64,000 nt of DNA from Salipiger aestuarii (GCF_003259905.1 NZ_QLMG01000004.1:103168-167167); one strand, 5' to 3'; counted from the stretch's first letter, positions 36,262-45,616 are shown. Notes: generated from the sequence alone by a model not told the origin. Program-made: numbers and translations.

Positions 36262-36330
36262 TGGCAGCGATCCCGAAATGCGGTGTGAGTTGCAGACGAG
36301 CGCGTCTGACACGGAATCACCGTACCTTGC

Positions 36331-36367
36331 AAACAACAAAGGCGCGCGGGATGAACTCCCGCGCGCC
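36331..36367 (-). terminator. Terminator of rpsP
   Basis: On the minus strand an 11-bp perfect stem GGCGCGCGGGA/TCCCGCGCGCC with a 5-base loop is followed by TTTGTTGTTT. It starts 24 bases after the rpsP stop. Confidence 0.85.
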
Positions 36368-36390
36368 TGCTTGCAAGGATGCAACAGTAA

Positions 36391-36765
36391 TTACTCTGCC
36401 GCAGCCTCTTCGGTGGTTTCCGACGCGGCCGCGACCTTGGCGGCCTTGGCTTCGGCGCGATCGGTGGCGGCTTTGCCTGGCTTTGCCTTGTCGGGGTTGT
36501 TGCGGGTTTTCTTTTCGACAACGCCAGCCGCTTCGAGGAAACGCGACACGCGGTCGGTGGTCTGGGCGCCCTGGCCGATCCAGTGCTGAACGCGCTCGAC
36601 GTCCATGTTCACGCGACGCTCGTCATCCTTGGCGAGCAGCGGGTTGTAGGTGCCGACCTTTTCGATGAAACGGCCGTCGCGCGGCATGCGCGAATCGGCG
36701 ACAACGATGGCGTAGTGGGGGCGTTTCTTGGAACCGCCGCGGGCGAGCCGGATTTTAAGAGCCAT
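36391..36765 (-). CDS. rpsP: 30S ribosomal protein S16
   Basis: A 124-residue ribosomal protein starting [21 protein letters not shown], with [14 protein letters not shown] and the family core ending about residue 80. The last 40 residues are an Ala/Lys/Glu-rich tail common in alphaproteobacterial S16. AAGGAG ribosome site. Confidence 0.96.
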   Translation of the reverse strand: MALKIRLARGGSKKRPHYAIVVADSRMPRDGRFIEKVGTYNPLLAKDDERRVNMDVERVQHWIGQGAQTTDRVSRFLEAAGVVEKKTRNNPDKAKPGKAATDRAEAKAAKVAAASETTEEAAAE

Positions 36766-36808
36766 TGTAAGTTCTCCTTGTGAATGGCGTGTGCTGACGG
36801 GTGGGCCG

Positions 36809-37114
36809 TCAGGATTGGTGACGTTCGTGGTGCTTGATGACTTCCTGAATGACGAAATTCAGGAATTTCTCGGCGAATTCCGGATCCAGATCCGCTTGTT
36901 TCGCCAGATCCCTCAGCCGCGCGATCTGCTGTTCTTCCCGCGCGGGATCGGATGGGGGCAGGTCGTGGGTGGCCTTGAGCACGCCCACGGATTGCGTATG
37001 CTTGAACCGCTCGGCCAGCGTAAAGACAAGGATCGCATCCAGCCTGTCGATGCTTTCGCGATGTCCCTTGAGCAGGGTCGCGGCACGCGCGACCGGATCA
37101 ATGGTGTCAGTCAA
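36809..37114 (-). CDS. Chorismate mutase (AroQ class)
   Basis: A 101-residue all-helical enzyme converting chorismate to prephenate. [30 protein letters not shown] covers the first long helix with its catalytic Arg and Lys; [13 protein letters not shown] and [17 protein letters not shown] follow the family pattern. I start at TTG 37114 ([12 protein letters not shown]) with AAAGG upstream; it overlaps the end of the GNAT gene before it, consistent with coupling. Confidence 0.88.
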   Translation of the reverse strand: MTDTIDPVARAATLLKGHRESIDRLDAILVFTLAERFKHTQSVGVLKATHDLPPSDPAREEQQIARLRDLAKQADLDPEFAEKFLNFVIQEVIKHHERHQS

Positions 37115-37703
37115 TGGCCCGGCCTTTCGGTTTGAAAAGGGGATCGGCGAAATTCGCGATCTCCATGTCGATGCCATGCGCCAGCTGCGTGCCGTGCAGC
37201 GCGGCGGGCGTCGGGTGGCGGTACACTGCATCGGTGCCGTCGATCGACGGCGCGGCGGTGTCCTTGGTCGCGCCAAGCCGTTCGGCAAGGCGGATGGAAT
37301 CCAGGTTCTTGGGGTCGATGTAGCTGACCGCGCCGTCCCAGCCCATGTGCCGGTACAGATGCGCCCGCACCCGGTGGGTGGCTTCCAGCGCAAAGCCGCG
37401 GCCGGCCTTTCCGGGCCAGATGATCCAGGCGATTTCGCGTTCGGGCCATTTGGCGGGAAACCAGCCCCCCGCCATGCCGACGGTTTCGCCGGAATCCTTC
37501 AAATGGACCATCCACATGCCGAATCCCCGGATGTCCCAGTGGCCGATTTCGGCGGCGTACAGCATCCAGGTTTCATACGGGTTCAGCGGTCCGCCCATGA
37601 ACCGGGACCGGTAAGAGGCGAAGGTCGCCTTGAAATCCGGGTAATCCTCGGGCGAGGGGGCCGACAGGCGCAGGCGGGGGGTGTCGAGCGTGGGGATGAT
37701 CAT
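37107..37703 (-). CDS. GNAT N-acetyltransferase, RimJ/RimL type (fourth of array)
   Basis: A 198-residue GNAT. TPRLRLSAPSPEDYPDFKATF is the RimL-type N-terminus, PEREIAWIIWPGKAGRGFALEATHRV the acetyl-CoA loop region, and NLDSIRLAERLGA the closing motif. Its start overlaps the stop of the preceding GNAT. It is the longest of the four and lies directly before chorismate mutase. Acceptor substrate unknown. Confidence 0.85.
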   Translation of the reverse strand: MIIPTLDTPRLRLSAPSPEDYPDFKATFASYRSRFMGGPLNPYETWMLYAAEIGHWDIRGFGMWMVHLKDSGETVGMAGGWFPAKWPEREIAWIIWPGKAGRGFALEATHRVRAHLYRHMGWDGAVSYIDPKNLDSIRLAERLGATKDTAAPSIDGTDAVYRHPTPAALHGTQLAHGIDMEIANFADPLFKPKGRAID

Positions 37704-38269
37704 GCGGCCCCCCTGGCGTGGCGCCAGATCTGGGTACCGTCGCCCTGAGTGGTCTCGGCGGCCATGTCGCGCACCGCGCCCAGCCGCAGCATCAGGGCAT
37801 TGGCGCGGCTGTTCGATGCATCAAGGTAGGACACGACGCTGTCCCAGCGCAGGGTGTCAAAGGCATATGCGCGCGCGGCCTGCGCGGCCTCGAACGCGTA
37901 GCCGTTGGATTCGGCTTCTTCGGTCATGTAGACGGCAAGTTCGGCCTCGGGGTCGTCGTATTCGTACCCCAGCAAGACAAAGCCCGCCGACGGTTGCGTC
38001 TGTGCATCCACTGTCCACAGCCCGTGGCCGTGCAGCATCCACTGGGCGGTGTACTGGCTGAACACGGACCAGGCCTCGTTGCGGGCAAAGGGGCCGCCGA
38101 TGGCTTCGGCCCGGTCCGAGCAGAAAATGTCGGAGAAGGCCTTGAAATCATAGATCCGCGGGCCGCGCAGTTGCAGCCGCGTGGTGTCGATCATCGGCAC
38201 GCGTCCGCCAAGGCGGGCGGCGGCGCGCGCGCCGGGGCCGGGGCGGTGCTGTTCGCAGGCGGCGGTCAT
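37700..38269 (-). CDS. GNAT N-acetyltransferase, RimJ/RimL type (third of array)
   Basis: A 189-residue paralogue. MIDTTRLQLRGPRIYDFKAFSDIF is the family N-terminus; the 25 residues before it (from MTAACEQHRPG) are an optional extension created by starting at the ATGA overlap. EAESNGYAFEAAQAARAYAF and NSRANALMLRLGAV correspond to the cofactor and C-terminal motifs. The cofactor loop lacks the usual glycine-rich RGxG pattern. An internal ATG 38194 is an alternative start. Confidence 0.82.
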   Translation of the reverse strand: MTAACEQHRPGPGARAAARLGGRVPMIDTTRLQLRGPRIYDFKAFSDIFCSDRAEAIGGPFARNEAWSVFSQYTAQWMLHGHGLWTVDAQTQPSAGFVLLGYEYDDPEAELAVYMTEEAESNGYAFEAAQAARAYAFDTLRWDSVVSYLDASNSRANALMLRLGAVRDMAAETTQGDGTQIWRHARGAA

Positions 38270-38796
38270 CCCAGCGCCTCGTCCGGGCCGGGGTGGCGGA
38301 ACAGGCGTTCCTCGCCCATGGTGACGTTCTGGTAGGTGCGCTCGTGCCAGGCGCCCAGCCGCTCGGCAAGACGCGCCGACCGCTCGTTGCCCGGCACGAT
38401 GTTCGAGGTCAGCGTGGTCAGGCCAAGGTCTTCGTAGGCATAGCGGCGCACGCGCAGCGCGGCCTCATGCGCGATGCTGCGGCCCTCGAAGCCGGCGAAC
38501 ACGACCCAGCCGATTTCCGGTTCGGGCCAGCCTTCGGGGTTCCAGATGCCGCAGATCCCGGCGGGCGTGCCTTCGGCCTTGGTTTCTATGGTGAAATAGC
38601 CGTAGCCGCGCATCTGCCAATGACCAAGGTTGGTGCAGAACCAGCGCCAGGCATCGGCGCGCGTATCGCTGCCGCCAAACCCGTCAGAGCGGGGCCGGTC
38701 CATCAGAAAGGTGATGACGTGTTCGGCATCCGACGCGATGGGGCCGCGCAGGATCAGGTTGTCGGTTTCCAGAACCGGGGCGGCGACAAGGGTCAT
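38266..38796 (-). CDS. GNAT N-acetyltransferase, RimJ/RimL type (second of array)
   Basis: A 176-residue paralogue starting MTLVAAPVLETDNLILRGP at the ATGA overlap with the first GNAT. PEPEIGWVVFAGFEGRSIAHEAALRVRRYAY carries the cofactor-binding region, NERSARLAERLGA the C-terminal motif. Confidence 0.85.
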   Translation of the reverse strand: MTLVAAPVLETDNLILRGPIASDAEHVITFLMDRPRSDGFGGSDTRADAWRWFCTNLGHWQMRGYGYFTIETKAEGTPAGICGIWNPEGWPEPEIGWVVFAGFEGRSIAHEAALRVRRYAYEDLGLTTLTSNIVPGNERSARLAERLGAWHERTYQNVTMGEERLFRHPGPDEALG

Positions 38797-39326
38797 GCGT
38801 AGGCCTCTGGGCTGCCATCGGAATCGGGGCTGTGACGGAAGACAAGGCAATCGGTGGGCGTATCGCCACCGGGCAGGGCGGCGGCGGGGTCGTGGACCGC
38901 GCCAAGCCGTTCGGCCAGCGCGCGCGACCGGGTGTTGGCCGGATCGACATAGGACACCAGCGTGTCAAAGCCCTGTGCCCAGGCCCAGTGCAGGGCGGCG
39001 GTCGCGGCCTCGAACGCATAGCCCTTGCCCTCGGCGGTGTCCAACAGCGTCCAGCCGATTTCACGTTCGGGGAAATGCGGCGGCTGGCAAATGCCGACCT
39101 GGCCCAGAAACACGCCCTCGCGGGTTTCGATCCCCCAGGCGCCGTGGCCCATCAGGTCCCACATCGCCATCTCGGACGCCATCCAGCGCCAGGCTTCCAG
39201 ATGCGGGATCGCCCCGCCCATGTAGCGCGCGCGCTCTGTCCCGAGCAGCGCGCAAAGCGCCGTCAGATCGGCCAGCGTGTGGCCCCGCAGCGTCAGCCGC
39301 GGCGTATGAAGGATGGGGGCGGGCAT
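38793..39326 (-). CDS. GNAT N-acetyltransferase, RimJ/RimL type (first of array)
   Basis: A 177-residue acetyltransferase that begins MPAPILHTPRLTLRGHTLAD, one base after the ffh stop codon. FPEREIGWTLLDTAEGKGYAFEAATAAL is the acetyl-CoA region and NTRSRALAERLGAV the C-terminal motif. Tight spacing from ffh through chorismate mutase suggests one transcript. Confidence 0.85.
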   Translation of the reverse strand: MPAPILHTPRLTLRGHTLADLTALCALLGTERARYMGGAIPHLEAWRWMASEMAMWDLMGHGAWGIETREGVFLGQVGICQPPHFPEREIGWTLLDTAEGKGYAFEAATAALHWAWAQGFDTLVSYVDPANTRSRALAERLGAVHDPAAALPGGDTPTDCLVFRHSPDSDGSPEAYA

Positions 39327-40844
39327 CTATTTCTTCTTGCCGAACCCGCTGAGGCCGGGGGGCAGCCCGCCGCCGGGCATGCCACCCATGCCGCCGGGCA
39401 GGCGCTGGCCCATCGCCTTGGCGGCGGCCTCGATCTGCTTGGGGTCCATCTGGCCAGGATCCATGCCGCCAGCCATTTCGGGGGGCATGCCGCCTTTACC
39501 GAACATGCCCTTCATGGCCTGTTTCAGCATGCCGCCCTTGCCCATCTTGCCCATCTTTTTCATCATGTCCGACATCTGCCGCTGCATCTTGAGCAGCTTG
39601 TTGAGATCCGACACGTCCATACCCGACCCCTTGGCGATGCGCTTCTTGCGCGACGCCTGAAGCAGCGCGGGGTTGGCGCGTTCCTTCTTGGTCATGGAAT
39701 TGATCAGCGCGATCTGCTGGCGCAGGATCTTGTCGTCCATGCCTGCGTCGTCCATCTGCTTGGCCATCTTGGCCGCACCCGGCATCATTTGCAGCATCGC
39801 GCCCATGCCGCCCATCTTGATCATCTGCTCAAGCTGCATCCTGAGGTCGTTCATGTTGAACTGACCCTTGGAAAAGCGGCGCATCATGCGTTCGGCCTGC
39901 TCGACCTCCAGCGTTTGCTGCGCCTTTTCCACCAGCGCGACGATGTCGCCCATGCCCAGGATACGGCCCGCGACGCGGTCGGGTTCGAAGGTTTCCAGCG
40001 CGTCCATCTTTTCGCCAAGACCGACGAACTTGATGGGCTTGCCGGTGACGGCGCGCATCGACAGTGCCGCGCCGCCGCGCCCGTCGCCATCCATCCGGGT
40101 CAGCACGACGCCGGTGATGCCGATGCGGGTGTCAAAATTCTCCGCCGTGTGCACGGCGTCCTGGCCGGTGAGACCGTCGACCACCAGCAGCGTTTCGCGC
40201 GGGTTGGCAACGTCGCGCACCGCCTCGACCTGGGCCATCAGCTCGTCGTCGATGGACAGACGGCCGGCGGTGTCCAGCATATAGACATCATAGCCACCAA
40301 GCGCGGCCTGCGTCTTGGCGCGTTTGGCAATGGCGACCGGGTCTTCGCCCTTGACGATGGGCAGCGTGTCGACGCCGATCTGGCGACCAAGGATTTCCAG
40401 CTGTTCCATGGCGGCGGGGCGGTTGACGTCCAGCGATGCCATCAGCACCTTTTTCTTGTCGCGCTCTTTCAGCCGTTTCGCCAGCTTCGCCGTTGTCGTC
40501 GTCTTGCCGCCGCCCTGCAGGCCCACCATCAGGATCGGCGCGGGCGGCGTGTCGATGCGCAGGCTGCCCGGATCGCCCTCGCCCGCAAGCGTCGCGATCA
40601 GTTCGTCATGCACGATCTTGACGACCTGCTGGCCCGGCGTGATCGACCTGGTGACCGCCGCGCCGGTGGCTTTCTTTTCAACCGCCTTGACGAACTGGCG
40701 CGCCACGGGCAGCGACACGTCCGCCTCCAGCAGCGCCACGCGCACCTCGCGCAGTGCGGTGCGGACGTCATCCTCTGACAGCGCGCCCTGTTTCGTCAGC
40801 CGGTCGAACACGCCGCCGAGGCGCTCGGAAAGATTCTCGAACAT
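39327..40844 (-). CDS. ffh: Signal recognition particle protein Ffh
   Basis: A 505-residue SRP54 homologue that targets nascent membrane proteins. N domain from MFENLSERLGGVFDRL, GTPase domain with GLQGGGKTTTTAKLA, DTAGRL and TRMDGDGRGGAAL, then a methionine-rich M domain (MMRRFSKGQFNMNDL, SGMDVSDLNKLLK) that binds 4.5S RNA and signal peptides, ending in a Gly/Met/Pro-rich tail. Start at ATG 40844; longer readings have no support. Confidence 0.97.
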   Translation of the reverse strand: MFENLSERLGGVFDRLTKQGALSEDDVRTALREVRVALLEADVSLPVARQFVKAVEKKATGAAVTRSITPGQQVVKIVHDELIATLAGEGDPGSLRIDTPPAPILMVGLQGGGKTTTTAKLAKRLKERDKKKVLMASLDVNRPAAMEQLEILGRQIGVDTLPIVKGEDPVAIAKRAKTQAALGGYDVYMLDTAGRLSIDDELMAQVEAVRDVANPRETLLVVDGLTGQDAVHTAENFDTRIGITGVVLTRMDGDGRGGAALSMRAVTGKPIKFVGLGEKMDALETFEPDRVAGRILGMGDIVALVEKAQQTLEVEQAERMMRRFSKGQFNMNDLRMQLEQMIKMGGMGAMLQMMPGAAKMAKQMDDAGMDDKILRQQIALINSMTKKERANPALLQASRKKRIAKGSGMDVSDLNKLLKMQRQMSDMMKKMGKMGKGGMLKQAMKGMFGKGGMPPEMAGGMDPGQMDPKQIEAAAKAMGQRLPGGMGGMPGGGLPPGLSGFGKKK

Positions 40845-41318
40845 GGGGCGCTGAGCCTTTCGTCTGTTGATCCTGTGCCCCCGATGTGGGGACGGCGTCG
40901 CGTTTGCCAATAGGCCAAAGCGGAAAGGCCTCCGTGGGCGCAACGCGCTGACGGAGGGCGATCCCGGGCAGGGCCCAAGGGACCGGAGGCACGGTGACGG
41001 CATCCGGAATTGCCCGCGAGTTACCGACTTGCAACGTCTGAGTCAAGGATTGCAGGGCATCGGCCCCTGTTTTCGTTGCATCCCGGGCGCGGGCGCGGTA
41101 CCGATTCCCTCGCGCCGTCCGGTGGGCGGGGCCAGGTTCGGCGCTATTTGTCCGTTGCGGCCCTTGTTTCGCAAGCAAGTGACCGTAAATTGCGCAAGCA
41201 GGTCACAGTGGCCCCGGATTGTCGCGGATGTTTGCCGTTGCAGAAAAACGGGCTGGCTGATTCGACTGAAAAGCGCTAAGACCTGACCTAGAAACACGCA
41301 TTTCAAAGGTGATGCACC
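40845..41318. other. Intergenic region between divergent ffh and a small exported-protein gene
   Basis: In these 474 bp I find no gene or RNA I can name. Both promoters must lie here. A 4.5S RNA core was looked for because of ffh and was not found. Antisense frames across it lack support. Confidence 0.5.
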
Positions 41319-41573
41319 ATGAAAACTCTTATGACTTCGGCCGCTCTCGTTGCCGCTCTGTCGACCTCGGCCGCCTTCGCACAAGAGCCGGTTGCCGTCG
41401 TCACCGTCGATGACCCCTATGCCGTGACCTCGAACGGTGTCGAGATCCCCACCGACGCGCTGGCAGCCCTGGGTGGTGCCGCAGTACTGATCGCGGTCCT
41501 TGCGTCGTCCGACGGCGACGACAGCTCCAGCGATTCCCCCGGTACGACCAGCAGCACTGGCACCGCCAACTGA
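41319..41573 (+). CDS. Small exported protein with membrane segment and Ser/Asp/Thr-rich tail
   Basis: An 84-residue protein with a clear signal peptide (MKTLMTSAALVAALSTSAAFA), a short middle region, one hydrophobic stretch (ALAALGGAAVLIAVLASS) and a low-complexity tail (DGDDSSSDSPGTTSSTGTAN). AAAGGTG ribosome site and a strong terminator behind it show it is a real monocistronic gene. The layout resembles GfcA-like tiny proteins, but I do not recognise a family with known function. Confidence 0.8.
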   Translation: MKTLMTSAALVAALSTSAAFAQEPVAVVTVDDPYAVTSNGVEIPTDALAALGGAAVLIAVLASSDGDDSSSDSPGTTSSTGTAN

Positions 41574-41626
41574 TAGACGACCCCGGGGCGGTCTACCGCT
41601 CTGCATCAGTATTGACTTTTCGAAAG

Positions 41627-41650
41627 CGCCCGGAGAAATCCGGGCGTTTT
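41627..41650 (+). terminator. Terminator after the small exported-protein gene
   Basis: CGCCCGGA and TCCGGGCG pair around a GAAA tetraloop and are followed by TTTTCC, 54 bases after the stop codon. Confidence 0.85.
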
Positions 41651-41776
41651 CCATGTTCAGCGACGGGTGCGCGCCCCCAAGATCCGCATGGGCAAGCCTC
41701 TGTGACGACTATTGCATTTGCGAACCAAACCGCCTCATATCGGCGGCAAAAGTGACCATATGCACAGGTGCCAGGC

Positions 41777-42658
41777 ATGATGACCAATTGGGACGAGATC
41801 CGCACCGCCTTTCAGGTGGCGCGGATTGGAACCGTAAGCGGCGCGGCCGAGGTGCTGGGCGTGCATCACGCCACGGTCATCCGCCACATTGACGCGCTTG
41901 AACAGCGCATGGGCGTCAAGCTGTTCCAGCGCCACGCGCGCGGCTATATCCCGACTGAAGCGGGGCGCGATCTGGCCCGCGTCGCGCAGACCACCGACGA
42001 TCAGTTCCAGCAGTTGGCAGGTCGCATCAAGGGGCAGGGCGAAGGTGTGTCCGGCGAACTTCTGGTCACTTCTCTGGTCAATTTCTTCCCGTTGATGGTC
42101 GGCGCGCTGGCGTCGTTTCGCGCCGCCTATCCGGACATCGTCGTGCGCTACCTGACCGGGGCGCGGCTGTTCCGGCTGGAATACGGCGAGGCCCATGTCG
42201 CGCTGCGCGCCGGGGCCGCCCCTCAGGAACCCGACAACGTGGTGCAAAGCTTTGCCCGGCAGGCCATCGCGCTTTACGGGGCGCGCAGCTACACAGACGC
42301 GCACGGAATCCCGACCGAAGGGCCGGACCTGGCCCGTCACGCCTTTGTCGGCCATGACGATCTGGACTCGCGCGCCCCGTTCGCGATGTGGATGCGGGCG
42401 AATGTGCCCGATGCGCGGATCGTGTTCCGGACCGAAGACGGGCGGGTGCAGCAAGCCGCGGTCCGGGCCGGAGCGGGGTTGGGGTTCGTGCCGGTGCACG
42501 AGGCTGAGAACGATCCGGAACTGGTGCAAATCCTGCCCTCGCGTGAGGAATGGTCGTCGCCGATGTGGCTGGTGACCCATGTCGATCTGCATCGCACGCC
42601 TAAGGTGCAGGCCTTTCTGCGCCATCTCAAGACTTATTCCGCCGGTCTCGGCTGCTGA
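41777..42658 (+). CDS. LysR-type transcriptional regulator
   Basis: A 293-residue regulator. The N-terminal winged HTH is NWDEIRTAFQVARIGTVSGAAEVLGVHHATVIRHIDALEQRMG; the effector domain follows from about residue 90 (GELLVTSLVNFFPLMVGALASF). Start at ATG 41777; ATG 41780 is equally possible. Its stop overlaps the start of the EamA transporter (TGATG), so it probably shares a transcript with the exporter rather than the usual divergent layout. Confidence 0.85.
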   Translation: MMTNWDEIRTAFQVARIGTVSGAAEVLGVHHATVIRHIDALEQRMGVKLFQRHARGYIPTEAGRDLARVAQTTDDQFQQLAGRIKGQGEGVSGELLVTSLVNFFPLMVGALASFRAAYPDIVVRYLTGARLFRLEYGEAHVALRAGAAPQEPDNVVQSFARQAIALYGARSYTDAHGIPTEGPDLARHAFVGHDDLDSRAPFAMWMRANVPDARIVFRTEDGRVQQAAVRAGAGLGFVPVHEAENDPELVQILPSREEWSSPMWLVTHVDLHRTPKVQAFLRHLKTYSAGLGC

Positions 42659-43536
42659 TGAGTCCGCAGGCACAGGGGCATCTTGCGATGCTTTGCTTTT
42701 CGGCACTGGTGGCGGGGTCTTTTGCGCTGGGATCGCTGGCGGCACCGCAGATCGCGCCGGTGGCCCTGAACGCGGTGCGCTTTGTCATCGCGGGGGCGCT
42801 GCTTGCGGCGGTGGCGCTGGCCAGCGGCAAGGTCGACCGGGGGTCGGTGCGCGCGCCCTGGCGCTACCTCGTACTGGGCGGGCTGATGATCGCCTATTTC
42901 GTTCTGATGTTCGAAGGCTTGAAGACCGCCGCGCCGATCAGCCTGTCGGCGGTGTTCACGCTGACACCGCTGATGGCCGCTGGGTTCGGCTGGCTGATCG
43001 TGCGTCAGCGCCTGACGCCACGGATGATGCTGGCACTGGCGGTGGGCGCCATCGGGGCGCTGTGGGTGATCTTTGGCGGCGATCTGGCCAGCGTGCTGCG
43101 CCTTGGGATCGGGCGGGGCGAGGCGGTGTATTTCATCGGATGCGCGGCGCATGCGCTGTACGCGCCGCTGGTCACGCGGCTGAATCGCGGCGAGCCGGCG
43201 CTGGTCTTTACCCTGTGGACCAATCTTGCGGGCACCGCGCTGCTGCTTGTGATCGGCTGGCCCGAAATCATGGCGACCGACTGGCTGGCGCTGCCCGGCG
43301 TGGTCTGGCTGACCATCGTCTACACCGCCGTCGCGGCGACCGCGGCGACCTTTGTGCTGCTGCAATTCGCGGCCCTTCGCCTGCCCGCGGCCAAGGTGAT
43401 GGCCTACACTTACCTTACCCCGTCCTGGGTGATCCTGTGGCAAATGGCGCTTGGGCACGGGTTGCCGCCGGGGATCATCTTTGCGGGCGTTGCGATGACC
43501 GGGGGCGCGCTCGTGCTGCTGCTCAAGCAGGAATGA
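42658..43536 (+). CDS. EamA/DMT-family transporter (RhaT/RarD-like exporter)
   Basis: A 292-residue membrane protein with ten predicted helices in two EamA repeats (CFSALVAGSFALGSLAAPQIAPVALNAVRF opens the first; AVYFIGCAAHALYAPLVTRLNR opens the second). Such proteins export amino acids or other metabolites. Translationally coupled to the LysR gene, which may sense the exported compound. Confidence 0.88.
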   Translation: MSPQAQGHLAMLCFSALVAGSFALGSLAAPQIAPVALNAVRFVIAGALLAAVALASGKVDRGSVRAPWRYLVLGGLMIAYFVLMFEGLKTAAPISLSAVFTLTPLMAAGFGWLIVRQRLTPRMMLALAVGAIGALWVIFGGDLASVLRLGIGRGEAVYFIGCAAHALYAPLVTRLNRGEPALVFTLWTNLAGTALLLVIGWPEIMATDWLALPGVVWLTIVYTAVAATAATFVLLQFAALRLPAAKVMAYTYLTPSWVILWQMALGHGLPPGIIFAGVAMTGGALVLLLKQE

Positions 43537-43542
43537 TCGCGC

Positions 43543-43881
43543 TCAGGGGTCTTCGGGCGGCACGTCCAGTTCCGCCGCAAGGAACCGTTCGAAGGCGTCC
43601 AGATTGACCGGTTCCACCAGCCCGAAGCCAAAGATCCACACCGATGCTTCGCGCAGCGCGTCCGGTTCCAGCTGACACCACTTTACGCGGCCGTGTTTGG
43701 TCTGGCTGATAAGGCCCGCCGCCGCGAGGATCGCGAGATGTTTTGAAATCGCCGCCAGCGACATGTCGAACGGCTCGGCCACGTCGGTGACGGCCATGTC
43801 GTCTTCGAGCAGCATCGACAGAATGCGGCGGCGGGTCGGGTCCGCAAGCGCGGCAAAGACGGCGGAAAGCGTGTCGGTCAT
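43543..43881 (-). CDS. ArsR-family HTH regulator
   Basis: A 112-residue winged-helix repressor: ALADPTRRRILSMLLEDDMAVTDVAEPFDMSLAAISKHLAILAAAGLI is the ArsR/SmtB HTH, followed by HGRVKWCQLEPDALREAS. It lacks the CxC metal motif of ArsR, so it is more like the SdpR/AHTH group. Convergent with the EamA gene 6 bases away. Confidence 0.88.
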   Translation of the reverse strand: MTDTLSAVFAALADPTRRRILSMLLEDDMAVTDVAEPFDMSLAAISKHLAILAAAGLISQTKHGRVKWCQLEPDALREASVWIFGFGLVEPVNLDAFERFLAAELDVPPEDP

Positions 43882-44073
43882 GCTGGCATAAGCCGTTGCG
43901 CAACGCCGCGCGTCAAGCGCCGGTCGGCCAAGATCAACCGCGGGGTTGAATATGCGATTGCCGCCCCGATGGCGCTAACGCGTGGCCCGCTGGCAGTATC
44001 TGCCCGCGCCGGGCAAAATTTATCATACTAAAATCAGTTGGTTGACCCTTGCTCGGGATTGCTTCACCGCTTC

Positions 44074-44102
44074 TTGACTCACGGCGCCCCAGCCCTTAGC
44101 AA
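44074..44102 (+). promoter_or_regulatory. Possible sigma-70 promoter of the F0 operon
   Basis: TTGACT (44074-44079) and TAGCAA (44097-44102) are spaced by 17 bases and lie 31 bases before atpI. The -35 is good, the -10 weak. The 251-bp gap 43882-44132 otherwise shows no gene. Confidence 0.35.
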
Positions 44103-44132
44103 CATCCCGGAACTCCCCAGGGGGCAGGCAAG

Positions 44133-44504
44133 GTGAGCGATCCCGATCCGACGCAGCAAATGAAGGCGCTGGAGGCGAAGATCGCGGCGGTGAAAGCCGC
44201 TCGGGAGCAAACCACGGCCCACCAGGAGGAGCATTATTCACAGGCGAACCTTGCCTGGCGGATGGTGACGGAAATGGTGGCCGGTCTCGGGATCGGCTTT
44301 GGTATCGGATACGGGCTGGACGCGCTTTTCGGAACGCTGCCCTGGATGATGGTGCTGTTCACAGTGTTGGGGCTCGTGGCCGGCGTTCGCGTGATGATCC
44401 GCTCTGCCGCCGAGATTCAGGAAAAACAGCTGGCCCTGCAGGCCGGCGGACAGGTGGCCGACCAGGGCACCGAGATCGAAAAGAGGGACCGAGATGGCGA
44501 CTGA
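44133..44504 (+). CDS. atpI: ATP synthase protein I
   Basis: A 123-residue AtpI with an amphipathic charged N-terminus ([18 protein letters not shown]), then two helices ([25 protein letters not shown] and [19 protein letters not shown]). AtpI helps assemble the c-ring and supplies Mg2+ in some bacteria. Starts with GTG; overlaps atpB by 11 bases. Confidence 0.88.
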   Translation: MSDPDPTQQMKALEAKIAAVKAAREQTTAHQEEHYSQANLAWRMVTEMVAGLGIGFGIGYGLDALFGTLPWMMVLFTVLGLVAGVRVMIRSAAEIQEKQLALQAGGQVADQGTEIEKRDRDGD

Positions 44505-45288
44505 AACAGCGCACGGTGCAGAGATGGCGGACCATGGCGCAGGCCAGGCCGAACAGGCGTCTGGCCTTGTCTTTCACCCGATGGACCAGTTCATCGTCAA
44601 GCCGCTGTTCGGCCATGGCGACGTGGGCATGTTCACCATCACCAACGTGACCCTGTGGCTGGGGCTTGCGATCCTGGCGATCTTTGCTTTGATGGTGCTG
44701 GGCACCTCGCGTCGCGCCATCGTGCCGTCGCGCAGCCAGTCGGTCGCCGAACTGGCCTATGGTTTCATCTACAAGATGATCGAAGACGTTACCGGCAAGG
44801 ACGGCCTGCGCTATTTCCCCTATATCATGACGCTGTTCATGTTCATCGTCACCGCCAACTTTCTTGGTCTGGTCCCGATGAGCTTTACCACCACGTCGCA
44901 TTTCGCGGTGACCATCGTGCTGGCGCTGGCGGTGTTCCTGACCGTGACCATCCTTGGCTTCGTCAAGAACGGCCCGTCGTTCCTGTCGCTGTTCTGGGTC
45001 AGCTCGGCGCCGCTGGCGCTGCGTCCGATCCTGGCGATCATCGAAATCATCTCGTATTTCGTGCGCCCGGTCAGCCATTCCATTCGTCTTGCGGGCAACG
45101 TCATGGCCGGCCACGCGGTTCTCAAGGTGTTTGCGGGCTTTGCCGCTGTCGCCGCCGTGTCGCCGCTGACCATCGTCGCGATCACCGCGATCTACGGGCT
45201 TGAGGTGCTGGTGGCCTTTATCCAGGCCTATGTGTTCACCATCCTCACCTGCGTCTACCTCAAGGACGCGCTGCATCCGCATCACTGA
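44494..45288 (+). CDS. atpB: ATP synthase F0 subunit a
   Basis: A 264-residue membrane subunit forming the proton half-channels. [20 protein letters not shown] contains the essential arginine facing the c-ring, and [21 protein letters not shown] is the last helix. Five to six hydrophobic segments in total. Confidence 0.96.
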   Translation: MATETAHGAEMADHGAGQAEQASGLVFHPMDQFIVKPLFGHGDVGMFTITNVTLWLGLAILAIFALMVLGTSRRAIVPSRSQSVAELAYGFIYKMIEDVTGKDGLRYFPYIMTLFMFIVTANFLGLVPMSFTTTSHFAVTIVLALAVFLTVTILGFVKNGPSFLSLFWVSSAPLALRPILAIIEIISYFVRPVSHSIRLAGNVMAGHAVLKVFAGFAAVAAVSPLTIVAITAIYGLEVLVAFIQAYVFTILTCVYLKDALHPHH

Positions 45289-45367
45289 TTTCGGGCGGGC
45301 CACGCTGGCCCGACCCAACCGCACACCCCAACACACGATCAACTTCCAGACGTAAGGAGATACCCCC

Positions 45368-45592
45368 ATGGAAGGTCAACTCGCACACATCGGCGCAGGT
45401 CTCGCAGGTCTCGGCACGGGCCTTGCCGCCCTTGGCGTTGGCAATGTTGCCGCCAACTTCCTGTCGGGCGCGCTGCGCAACCCGTCGGCAGCCGCATCGC
45501 AGACCGCGACCCTGTTCATCGGCATCGCATTCGCCGAAGCTCTGGGCATCTTCTCCTTCCTCGTCGCTCTGCTGCTGATGTTCGCCGTCTAA
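45368..45592 (+). CDS. atpE: ATP synthase F0 subunit c
   Basis: A 74-residue hairpin proteolipid. The polar loop is Arg37-Asn38-Pro39 and the proton-carrying residue is Glu57 ([11 protein letters not shown]); glycine-rich first helix ([17 protein letters not shown]). The very strong AAGGAGAT ribosome site suits the high copy number of subunit c. Confidence 0.97.
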   Translation: MEGQLAHIGAGLAGLGTGLAALGVGNVAANFLSGALRNPSAAASQTATLFIGIAFAEALGIFSFLVALLLMFAV

Positions 45593-45616
45593 GACGGATA
45601 CCGACATCCTTACGCA

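Noticed and set aside
40845..41318. 4.5S SRP RNA gene next to ffh
   Set aside because: The conserved GGAAGGTAGCAGCC-like core loop was not found.
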